64,000 bases of DNA from contig JAPZLL010000011.1 in assembly GCA_036250225.1 (NCBI GenBank), positions 868,001 to 932,000 on the forward strand, in the 5' to 3' direction. A model generated the notes under the pieces. That model was not told the DNA's origin, did no database searches, and saw only the letters and a program-made list of their open reading frames with translations. Positions 53,829-63,199 of this stretch are shown here, one piece after another. Made by a program: the position numbers and the translations under genes. Position 1 is the stretch's first letter; each line of letters begins with the position of its first letter. Source of the stretch: Cercophora sp. LCS_1. Its lineage: Eukaryota > Ascomycota > Sordariomycetes > Sordariales > Lasiosphaeriaceae.

Positions 53829-56694
53829 CTAATGTTTCCACGCGAACCACTCTTCAAGCCGTTTCCCAGAACTCCTTCTGATTCCGTAGCTCTTGAGCAA
53901 CCCAAGTGTTGCTATCCCATATGGAGTCACCTGGCCTCCTGCACTGATATTGGTTCCAACGGTTTTGTCCAAGGTCTTCATGATCAGCAATTGACCAAGC
54001 TCTTTCTTCGGCCACCCAGCCCCGTTATGCCTATTCCGCTTCGTAATTTCGGTAGCCAAGGGTGTCAATTGCCTCCGAACTGAAGTGGGAATTTTCTTCC
54101 CTTTGCCAGGCCCATTGCTGCATAGCATCTCCAATATGTCTTTTGCCAGTTGGTAGCGACCTTCTGGGTTGAAGGCGATATGGCCAAAGGCATATTCCCC
54201 GAGTGTGTTCCGTGCAACGTACGAATTAAAACCGAGGAGACTATGGAAGCCGTCGATATTGTGTCCAAGAAGTAGGCAGGCTAAAATGTTCCTCTTCGGG
54301 TCTTGGATTGAGATGTAGTTGGGTCCCGCGGTGATTGTGGCGCGAACGTAAGAAACCACACCCAACTCGGCCGCTAGATTCACGAATTTTAAGTGAGTCG
54401 TATTGATTTGCCCCGAGCCAGATCGTATCTGTCTCGTGACCGAGTTTTCGCCGACAAGAACTTCCCCGAAAGATGCGTGAATGCGATCAAGGGCTTCAAC
54501 TGCACGGTGGTCCGGGTCGTTGGTGACTCTGCCCGCGTGGTAGAAAGCTTCCAAAGCCCAGCCCCATGCATTGGGAGGTAGCCGTTGTGGCTGTGACAAT
54601 ATCCGGGAATTGAACTGGTTTCTCATTGCGTTTCGCTGATTGGGGGATGCTGAGTGTGAGATAGCCTGAAGGATGCCCAGATGAGGGTCGAAATTGGGTG
54701 CAGCCGCTAGCTCTAACTTCTCATATTCTGCATCGACCCATTCTTTGGTCGTCCGATGAAGATAGTTAACCTCATGCGAGCTTGTCACCTCAAGTAGTCC
54801 CATGGTGCGGCTGTTGAGTCTTCTCCGTAGTGTCTGCCTGATCCTGTTGGCAGGTTCTGGTTTACGCCCGTCGGCTAGCCACAGCATCTCCGATCCCATT
54901 CTTCCCGGCAAAACTATCTCTTGTGCCATTAATTTTATGATTGGGGAGTTGGTGTAGGTTCGGAATAGGAGGAGTAGTCGGGATCCATCGCGCCGGTACG
55001 TTTCCTTGACTCGACTCCAAAGATGGGTGTATAGATTTGATAGGTCGTCAGGGAGACTGTCGAGCAGCCGTTCGAGTTCAGAGATGGTTGCACCATCTGT
55101 AAGGGAGTTCAGCAACGCTTTTGTGACGAGTGCTACCCATAGAAAAACTCCACCAGCTCTTTCCACCACCCTGAGCACAAGATCTTCGGCCTCGGCGGGA
55201 TGGATCTTGCTGAGGTCTTGGAACGCAATGTTAGCATTTGAAACCCCGCGCACAAACGTGGTGAGGTCATTGCGAGTCAAGTCTTCCATCCTCAGCTGTG
55301 GGCACGATACGAAGGCGTCCCGGAAGTCGTTCCATGGCCTACTGCTCACACAGACTTTGACCTCAACATGGCTGTGAAAAAGCTTGACCAACTCAACCAG
55401 CTGGGAATGATCGTCAGAGAATTCATCGAGGCCATCGATGAATACGGCAAGGCGGCGGTCGTTCCGTTGCTTCAGCAGTGCGGTCAACGAGGTGAAGCTA
55501 TCGAAGAGCTCCTCCCAACTCCATTCCGGTAGATGTTCGAGGGCAGCACGGCCAAAGATCTTTTGAGCTGCCCAGCGGCCGGGAAAGAGTTTCGGGGCCA
55601 TGTCAGGGGCTTTCACGACAATCTGGTACAAAAGTGTCCGTAACAGGCCCAACTGGGACTTTTGGAGATCGTTCCCGGCGTTCCAGGAGCAAAAGGCTGC
55701 GACAAGGACCTCTCGGCCGCCCGACCACCTTTCGAGATGGGACAGGGTCTGTGGCCGACCCACCAGGTCTTTCATCAAAGTCGACTTTCCGGAACCAGGC
55801 TTTCCGGTAATCCAATATACGTTCTCCGAGTCTCCTTCCATCCAAGAGGGAAGACTGCTCCACATCAGTTGGTCGCTGATATCATCTGGCCGGTGCGGCT
55901 CGCTCAATGCCCAGTTAAAGGTGCTTCCGTAGGCCTGTGGGATTGCCCGAAGACGGCTTTCATAGGCGTCGAAATGTAGGCTGCCAAGGAGGGCGTCCGC
56001 GTTACCCCTGTCAGTCAACCCGAACTCTCCATCCTGTACCTGGCGACCTCCGTTGCCAGCGTTGAATCCATGGTATGTGAACATCACGTATGGGGATGTG
56101 GGCTTGCTTGCCTCTGCAGGGTCTGCAGATCGAATATCCTCGGCCAGAGCTTGGTGAGGGGGGTTGGCAGTTGGTGCCACTGATCGGGACCTGAAGTGGG
56201 TCAGCATGTCCACAAGCGTACCTATGTACCTTGGCTTTTTTAAGGCGAAGGGAAGCTTACTACATATGAGAAACCACCGCCAACATTAAACCTGATCTAG
56301 CGTCTGCCAGCTTTGACTTCATGTCGGATACGTGTCGTTCATTCCAAACACGCCGAAAGGCGGCGCTGATCTTCTCCAGCGCTTGTTTAGGATCCTTCTC
56401 ATCTTCCTCGAGAGCGACAGAGATGTCAAGACCGGCTGAGATGCAACGACGACACTCTCGGAGAATGGTCGACTCGATTGGGGGGCGAAATTGGTCTTCG
56501 TCATCCCCGCCGAGATGTTGGGTTTGTCTCTCGATAGCTTGAGCGAGTTCCACTGAGCGGTGCGCTTCCGTCCTAAGATCAGCATACGCACTAGAATTCT
56601 CTGCCGTGTTGGCCAGGGCCTTCAGCAGGCGGGATCCGAAATCCAGAAACTGGACTGTTGATGCGGAGATACCCAAGATACTGAGGGGGTCCAT
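53829..56694 (-). CDS. NACHT-domain STAND protein
   Basis: 930 residues. Exon 1 is 56694-56264, the intron 56263-56191 (GTAGTA...TTCAG), exon 2 56190-53829; the splice keeps frame (HM|SRSVAP). The first 143 residues (MDPLSILGISASTVQFLDFG...) are the common helical N-terminal domain of fungal NLR-type proteins. The NACHT P-loop GKPGSGKST is at 273-281, followed by the Walker B-like LAVFIDGLDEF at about 394. The region after the NTPase contains a helical winged-helix-like part (VLRVVERAGGVFLWVALVTKALL, YLHRTTKEWVD). I see no ankyrin, TPR or WD repeats at the C-terminus; it ends in a non-repeat region of about 250 residues. A role in non-self recognition is likely by analogy. Confidence 0.9.
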
Positions 56695-57162
56695 TGTGGT
56701 GTTCGGGGCCTCTGGCTCTGCTCTTTGATGTTCTGTAGGATGTAGCCAGGGAAGGAGAAATGGGCAAGTCGGGTCAGAGATGCATTCCGGGCGCAGAGTT
56801 GGGCATTTTGCCCCGCTGGTGGCGTCTAGGCAGACTTGGTGGGGTAGATAAGCGTGGCACCAATGACGGTGAAGGCGAGGTGATTTGTGCCCAACACCGG
56901 GGTCACAGACGTATGAGATGCGAGACTGCTGTTGGTGAAGGCGAGACGTGTCAATTTCGGGACGTCAGAACCTAAAGAAGACTTGGGTGGCTTGGCGGTC
57001 GACGACAGAAAACCCACACGTCAATCGAAAAAGGCGGCTACAAAAGCCTCACAACATGCTGTTCCGCTCCAAAGTCAGCCATTGCTGCCTCTTTGGGTTT
57101 CAAGTACCGTCCGATTTCCATTGTCGTGTCATGTTTTCTCCCGCTGGTCGTCCTCGAAAATG
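56695..57162. other. Intergenic, NACHT gene promoter
   Basis: No gene recognised; upstream DNA of the NACHT gene and 3' flank of the next minus-strand gene. Confidence 0.5.
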
Positions 57163-57647
57163 TCAACCACTCTGATCGACGTAGAAGAATTCGTCCCGTC
57201 TTTGACAGGCTTGATGGTCATGGCAAATACCGATCGAATACGACGAGAGCCTAGTCTCTGTACTATCCCACCGCACGCAGACCGTTAGACGATCCACGTC
57301 TAAGCTGGCGCCTTCCAGGTCCTCAGGATATGGAGGAGCGTCCAAGCCGAAAACAGTGCGGGAAGTAAACCGTTGTCCGCCAGTGCTGGTCTTGTTGAGA
57401 ACAAGTTCCCTCTTGAACCCACCGGGACGAAGGCGAAGCCCAGGCACGTTTCATAGCCGTCGGCCACGATTCCGGCCGGTATCTGGACACCATCGGTTCC
57501 GTGAATCGTGACCTTCTCGACTGCGTTGGTGAGGTAGGCGTCGAGGGCGAACGCGCACTGTGTGCCGGCGTCGAGCGTGTTGGCTCCCACCCACCGGCCG
57601 GCGCCGAAGATGGCTACCGCTACTGCGAGTGCTTGTTTGGGCAGCAT
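57163..57647 (-). CDS. Small secreted protein with a frame change
   Basis: From MLPKQALAVAVAIFGAG at 57647 there is a signal peptide of about 22 residues, then a compact domain with a few cysteines (GTQCAF, YETCLGF). In this frame the protein ends after 115 residues (TAG near 57300), but after GFAFVP the neighbouring frame looks better: GGFKRELVLNKTSTGG...TVFGLDAPPYPEDLEG...RLTVCVRWD...SIGICHDHQ, ending at 57163. Joining the two would give about 160 residues with extra cysteines. A 36-nt intron (GTGGGT...ACAAG) is too short to be likely, so a one-base indel at the CCCGGTGGG run is the simpler reading. Either it is a frameshifted gene or the first frame is the true, shorter protein. No family is recognised. 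Confidence 0.5.
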
Positions 57648-58816
57648 TCTGAGGCCTGGTCGTCAACAGTTGCACAACCGTCAACGTCCGGCAAGGTGGA
57701 GCCGATGTCTTTGGTCCCTTTTATCAATTGCAGGTCATGGCATGCGCAGCCCCCTATGATTTCCGGATTACCCGTTTCTCCGGGTCGTATTTGCCGTCGT
57801 TGGCGGCACATTCCCGTCTGTAGGGGTGTCGCACGGACTTGTTGTAGCACGCTCGGCATGATTATTGTTGCGGCTGATGCCCAAAGTAGGGACCGCTGCA
57901 AGGATGGGGGGCACACAAGCTCTCGCTGTGGGTTGTGTTGGGATGCAGCTGATAGCTGGGTCTGGCGCCTCAGGCAAATGGCGGGGGATGCGCACAGCCC
58001 TGCTGCTTGAGGTACGCATCTCGCTCGCTATTAGTCGAGATGGATAGGAGACGAGTGTCGTAGGTATGGAGAAGTCACTTCCATGGGCAGGGTTGGAGCA
58101 ATTTAGTATACTGTGTTGCGGCTTGCTTACAGTGGTACTTAAAGTGAGTAAAGGTGAGGAAGCCTAAGCTAAATGCTGAGAGGCCACAGCCCCGGTTCTC
58201 GAACTTCAATCGACGTTAACTTACTTCACTTCTGACACAGCTTAGCGCTCTGGCGAACGTAGCTTTTAAGCAGGCAACAGCAGGTAGATATACCCAGTGG
58301 TCGTTACAGCAAACTCAGAAGTCGTTAAAAGCCGTAACAGTTGGTGCACCAGGTATCTCAGGGACAGCACAGGCCTGTAAAATTACTCGTAGCACTTTAA
58401 TCACTCTAGCACAAGACTCGGGCCCAATTCTAGGATGTACGGAATTCGTCAATTGCGGATAGCCTTAGCCTCATCCACGCGCCATCCATTTTCCATTGAT
58501 AGTAAACTTTAGCTAGGGAGTGACTGAAAAGGCGCCTCTGACGCTGTGCAGTGGCGGTGTATAGGATCGCCTCAAGTCAGGAAGCACTCAGGGAGAGCTC
58601 AGGACAAATCAGCCAGAGCCCACCCTAGCTTATCCTAGCTTAGGATTGCGAACGAAAAAGGAAATTTCGTGTGCCCAGATTCGCCGGAGACAACTAGGCT
58701 GTTGGCTGACAGGCTGTTAGCAATTCTGTCTAGAGCTATTGGTGTCAGGGCGGTTCAAAGTGCTGGACTCACATTGAAGTTTGATGTCGGACAGGATGGG
58801 CCTTGATCAAACCAAG
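57648..58816. other. Intergenic, AT-richer, no gene seen
   Basis: No protein-like frame. 58030-58760 has many CTAGCTTA/TAGGCTGTT-type short repeats (for example CCTAGCTTATCCTAGCTTAGG at 58624-58644, and GGCTGTT twice near 58697-58720). It may be degraded repetitive DNA. Confidence 0.4.
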
Positions 58817-59215
58817 TTAGATCTGAACAAACGGCTCGATAGTGTCATCACGCTTGATCTGAACAAAAGGCTCGACGGTATCGTCACGAGCCTTGATCTG
58901 CACGAAGGGCTCAACAGTGTCGTCTCTCTTGATCTGCACAAATGGCTCAACATCACCATCGCGCTTGATCTGAACAAAGGGTTCAACAGCATCATCGCGG
59001 GCCTTGATTTGGACAAAAGGCTCGACGGTATCGTCCCTCTTAATCTGGACGAAGGGCTCGACGGTATCATCGCGCTTGATCTGAACGAACGGCTCGATAA
59101 CAGCAGCATCGGACCGCTTGATCTGGACGAAAGGCTCGATCGTGTCGCCCGAGGCAACAGGAGCGGCGAGGGCGGTGGCGAGGGCGCCGGCGAGAACAAT
59201 GACGGAGGTCTTCAT
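58817..59215 (-). CDS. Candidate RiPP precursor: secreted protein with nine EPFVQI repeats and K(A)R cleavage sites
   Basis: 132 residues, single exon. Residues 1-18 are a signal peptide (MKTSVIVLAGALATALAA). From residue 23 to the stop there are nine tandem units of 10-14 residues, each with an acidic spacer (DDTV, DDAV, DGDV, SDAAVI and similar), the invariant core EPFVQI, then KR (six times) or KAR (units 4 and 7). The last unit ends directly after the core. Such a layout is known for Kex2-processed repeat proteins and dikaritin precursors (ustiloxin, phomopsin, asperipin), where KR sites release copies of one peptide. The core has no tyrosine, so any ring would have to use Phe or another residue. 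All nine cores use different codons. The mating-pheromone alternative is unlikely because there are no W/C-rich cores. The neighbour at 60759 is UstYa-like. Confidence 0.85.
   Translation of the reverse strand: MKTSVIVLAGALATALAAPVASGDTIEPFVQIKRSDAAVIEPFVQIKRDDTVEPFVQIKRDDTVEPFVQIKARDDAVEPFVQIKRDGDVEPFVQIKRDDTVEPFVQIKARDDTVEPFVQIKRDDTIEPFVQI
58820..59149 (-). repeat. Coding tandem repeat of the precursor gene (nine units)
   Basis: 330 bp made of nine units of 30-42 bp encoding (spacer)-EPFVQI-K(A)R. The units differ at many third-codon positions, so this is an old array rather than a recent microsatellite. Confidence 0.9.
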
Positions 59216-60758
59216 GGTGGAAAGGGGATGCTTCTGGCGCGAGGTTGGATGTCAGAGGGTGTAGTTTGTTGGAGTAGGAGTGGCTGATACTGGCTGTCCA
59301 AGTGGTCTAGAATCAAAACGAGGGAGGAAGTCACTGTCTTCTAATAGACATGGCCTCCTCACAAGAGGAAGAATGACGGAAGACCTTCCCCGCTCTCTCT
59401 CAAGACCCGTGGAGTCTACCTGAAACGCGTCTCTGTTGATCCACAGGACCTCACACCATTTGGACTTGGATAATATCCAGGTGATGATCCTATTCCTACC
59501 GCGCACCCTGAGCACGTCAGTGCTGCGCCTCTGGTCACATCTCACGTCCGTACCGCCCGAGGCAAGTTTCGGTTGGTGTGACAGCTTCCGCAATCGACCT
59601 TCCCGACGTGGAAAACTATCTGTATCGTAGGATCATGCTTTAGCATTCCGTCTGAACAGACCACGGAGAGCGTATCGCAAGGTCGGGCGAGCTTTTTTCT
59701 CGGCAACATGATACTGACGGAGTCAAGCAGTTGCTCCCTCGCATTGATGCTCTTAAAAGCTAGGCTGGCTCGCTCGCTGCTGGCTAACTAATACCAACGC
59801 AGGGAGAACATGTACCTCGTCTCACCGAAAAGTTTGTGATACCCATCTCGGAGAGGTCGGACTCGGCGCTCGGAAAAAAAACATCCTGCTGTGTCCGCCG
59901 GCCGGCTATTTGTGGGCCTGCACCCCCCCCGAGGCCACCATGACGGTGAAGGGATCGCCGAATCTTTGGCCCATCAAGTAGCTACGCGGATGCGTGTTGT
60001 CTTTGCAACTCATAGTGGTTCGCGTTTCACTCCACATTGGCGTCATCGAATCGGATCCTGCCCGGCTCTGTGTCTCGCCTCCCCCACATCTCACAAGTAC
60101 TTTTGGCTCATGGCAGGCAGCCGCAACACGCCACTTTATTCCCGGCTATAAGCTTATGCGAACAGATCGGGAAGGTGGTTACTATGGAGTGTCATTGACG
60201 CCGCCAACACGCATGTCGAAGAACCCCATAGCTCAACGGCGGCAAGTTGCAGATCCCCCACGGTCTTACTCAATTGGACCGAGATGCGTATTTGTCAGTG
60301 TGGGTGGTGTACAGATGGTGACGAGTTCCCCCGCACGAGGCTGTTGATAGACGCCTCGGCCGCGCTCCTACATGAGTCCTTCATTCACATGGGCGCGTCG
60401 ATCCTCAAATCCATCAACGTGATACACTCGTTGACCACTGTGATACGGCGCCAGACCTCGAGCAAAGTCGGGATAAAGACAATGGCAGAATCCATCGGAT
60501 CCTCCAATGCAAAATTCGGTCCGAGGAGAGACAGCTTCTAGATCACGTCTTGGTGTTGCCCAAGGGGTTACCACGTCTCTCGGACATCGGATCAAAGCGG
60601 AATTCCGTGTCTGTAACTACTTCAGCCTTTCCAAAGTCCTCAACATCCCCGGTCCACTCTCTCTCCTTGTCCGCACTTGTGTCCTTTCTCTCATTCACGA
60701 ACTTCATCTTGCTCTCTCAGGCCCTTCCAAACCACAAAACCTCATCAATAAGACAAGA
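59216..60758. other. Divergent intergenic region (precursor / UstYa-like gene)
   Basis: A 1.5-kb region between two divergent starts, likely to hold both promoters. It contains a C8 run at about 59924 and an A8 run near 59875. Small frames on both strands have no recognisable features. A further small exon cannot be excluded. Confidence 0.45.
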
Positions 60759-61680
60759 ATGTCAAGCAAGACGGAATACTCACCTGTTGGGCGGGCATCC
60801 CTCAGCGCCGACGACGCAGCCCACTCCCTCCTCTCTCAAGACGAGAAACACTTCACCTTTGAACGACGGCGTCTCTCCCCGGCCCAACGCTTCTACCGCC
60901 TCGCTCTCCGGAGCCTGGCCGCTTTCATCCTCCTCCTCATCCACGCCGGTCTGGTCCTCCTTCTCGCGCGATGGATCATCTCCAACACGCCCACAACCTC
61001 TAAACCTCCCTCCCCAAAGAAGATGCCTCACGGTCATGGCGGACATGGCAGCAGTGCCAACGCCAATAGCGGCTATACCAGCGGAGCAGGGGACATGGAA
61101 ACCCACAAGGTCCACTACACGCTCGAAGGTGTCCCGCCTTCCATCTACAAAGACCCATTGGCCGAGTTCTCCATGGTCAACCCCTGCGGGAGCTCAGCCG
61201 CGGAGGCCAGAGCCAACGGATGCCGCTTCGGTGTTCTCTACGGCGCTTGGCTCCCACAACAGTGCTGGGATGATGAGTCCGAAGAGCGGTTCAAGGCCTA
61301 TGATGACTGGAAGTTTTATCTCCAGCCAAATAGGACAGAACCGCTCACTTGGGATCAGGTTGCTGAGGGGGAGCATGATTATGTGCTTGTTGAGTGGCAG
61401 TGTGAGTTGCTCCTTTTCTTCACCTCCCTGCTTCTGGCAATTGAGTACGGTGCTGACTGTGATGCCGACAGACCACCAACGTCACTGCGCGGAAATGGGA
61501 CGACGGTTCTTCACGGCCGTGTCGAAGCGAGGCCTACAGAGCATCGACTCGTATCTCTCCCAGTGGGCGCATACCGATCACTGTGCCCACTCCATCATGG
61601 AAGTGAACCCAACTCATGAGCTCATGGCAATTTTGCAGCGAAAGTTTCCCGATTGTGGTCTGATTCGATGGAAGCAGTAA
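60759..61680 (+). CDS. UstYa-like (DUF3328-type) membrane oxidase candidate
   Basis: Exon 1 is 60759-61401, the intron 61402-61471 (GTGAGT, GCTGACT branch, ACAG), exon 2 61472-61680, giving 283 residues. The N-terminus is polar and cytosolic, then one membrane helix follows at about 51-74 (SLAAFILLLIHAGLVLLLARWI), a glycine/histidine-rich linker (HGHGGHG) and a lumenal domain with NPCGSS, NGCRFGVLYGAWLPQQCWDDE and an N-glycosylation site (NRTE). The two HxxHC motifs are HQRHC (216-220) and HTDHC (248-252), 32 residues apart, as in UstYa proteins, which are thought to bind copper and oxidatively cyclise ribosomal peptides. The first motif only appears in frame after splicing, which supports the intron. 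The extra cysteine-rich part before it suggests a divergent branch. It lies divergent from the repeat precursor gene. Confidence 0.75.
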
Positions 61681-62195
61681 AGCAAAGGACAAATACCTCG
61701 GGAGGGAACTCTCGGGTCTCAGTGGCAACTGCTGCACGAGAAACTGGGATGGGTGCCAGTCCGGTGCATTGGAACAACTCTGTCAGTCAGAAATAGTTCA
61801 GCTCTTTCGTGAATGTCGTGATCACGCGGTCGGCGAGCCCAAAAGGGCATGAATCCCATCAACGTAGCACTATAGCAAATAAGAACATGTCTTGCGATCT
61901 ACCTGCCTGACTTGCTGACCGGGGGCAAACGTGCATCGGAAGAAAATGCGGGGAACCTTCAGGTGCATCCGACCAGACAGATTGTAACACGGCAAACAAT
62001 GTAACGCCGGCCAGCTCCCGAGGCCAGAAATCGGAACTCCGCCGGGGTTCCGGTTGCAGCTTGCGTCGGATCCTTCCGACAGCGGGTACTCTGTGCAGTA
62101 GGTAAGCATAAAAAGAAAGCTTACGCAGGGAACTCCTACTCGGTCTGAGTTTGCTGGCCCTCGCTCCGACGCACCCAAACATCAACGCATCGGCA
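61681..62195. other. Intergenic, nothing recognised
   Basis: A short region between the UstYa-like gene and the GNAT-like gene, on the same strand. No gene or clear site seen. Confidence 0.5.
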
Positions 62196-62999
62196 ATGTC
62201 GACACCCCTCCCAGCCAGCCTCCCACCCCGCTACCAAATCCGCACCCTCTCAGGTCCGGACCACGCCCAATGGGCCTGCGCCCTCATCTCCCACTGCAGC
62301 TTTTTCTCCTCTCCCGTCTGGTCCAAAATCTACACCACCAACAAGACCCAACACTGCTACGCCATGTTCCGCGCCGCCCTCTACCAAACCACCCACCAGA
62401 TCGACTCTGGCCATTCCCTGGGAGTTTTCGACACTGAATATGTCTTTGAACGGCCTGAATCTGTCTCCACAAACGGTAAGCTATACTGGGACGTGACCGA
62501 CACCACGGTCACTGAGGAGGAACTCCTCCAACAAATGGATTTCCCGCTCGTATCCATCGCCTTAGCCTACGACAGCTTCTACCCGCTTGACCAAGCAAAA
62601 CTGCAGCCGCTGTTTGAGTTGTTCCCGCTCTTGCCGCTAAGGAATAAAGCCACGGAGCGAAGGGATGCAAGAGATCCTGCTACGTGGCAAGCTACAGGGC
62701 CGGGGGAGGTTCTGTTTAGGGGCGGGACGGCGACGAAGAGTGGACAGCAGGGAAAGGGCTTCATGAAGAAGCTGTCGTTGTACGTGATGCGCGAGGCAGC
62801 GGATGAGGGGTTCAGGGCGATCCAGATTGCGAACTGGCATGATGGTGTGAGTGCGGTTTGGGAGAACCCACCTGAGCCGTTTACGGCTGAGGTGGTGGTC
62901 AGGTACAAGTGTTCGGAGGATGAGGATGAGGAGTTGAGACGGGCTTTTCAGGGGTCGGAGCAGGTTTTGACCAAGATTTTTGTGAGGCTGAGGGAGTAA
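62196..62999 (+). CDS. GNAT-like acetyltransferase-fold protein
   Basis: 267 residues, single exon; the start MSTPLPASLPPRYQI at 62196 is chosen over an upstream in-frame start because YQIRTL is the usual GNAT beginning. The N-terminal half resembles fungal GNAT-like proteins (DHAQWACALISHCSFFSSPVW). The acetyl-CoA-binding motif A appears as KSGQQGKGFMKKL (about 182-194) followed by the helix SLYVMREAADEGFRAIQI. The C-terminal strand ends in TKIFVRLRE. No signal peptide. The substrate is unknown. It is the nearest same-strand neighbour of the UstYa-like gene, so a tailoring role in a peptide pathway is possible, but such proteins are common outside clusters. Confidence 0.7.
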   Translation: MSTPLPASLPPRYQIRTLSGPDHAQWACALISHCSFFSSPVWSKIYTTNKTQHCYAMFRAALYQTTHQIDSGHSLGVFDTEYVFERPESVSTNGKLYWDVTDTTVTEEELLQQMDFPLVSIALAYDSFYPLDQAKLQPLFELFPLLPLRNKATERRDARDPATWQATGPGEVLFRGGTATKSGQQGKGFMKKLSLYVMREAADEGFRAIQIANWHDGVSAVWENPPEPFTAEVVVRYKCSEDEDEELRRAFQGSEQVLTKIFVRLRE

Positions 63000-63199
63000 G
63001 CAATAAGATTGAAAGACGTGGTAAGGATTTTTGCTTTCAATGAGAAACAGTGCTTGTTGCAACCATAGTCAGATTAGCGCACTCGGGTATTTCAACCGAG
63101 ACGGCAGCTCTGTATTGTGCGTGCGTCGCTTTATCATCAACCCGCTGTTTTAGACAAATGCTGTCCCCCATCGCGGAATTCCCCCAACTCGCAATACGC

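Noticed and set aside
58817..59215. Precursor as an alpha-factor-like mating pheromone
   Set aside because: Sordariomycete alpha-type pheromones have W/C-rich cores (for example WC...PCW). EPFVQI has neither and the spacers are not the usual aminopeptidase substrates.
58781..59287. Plus-strand frame LDLNKRLDGI... opposite the precursor gene
   Set aside because: A repetitive antisense shadow of the EPFVQI array. The minus strand has the signal peptide, KR sites and conserved cores.
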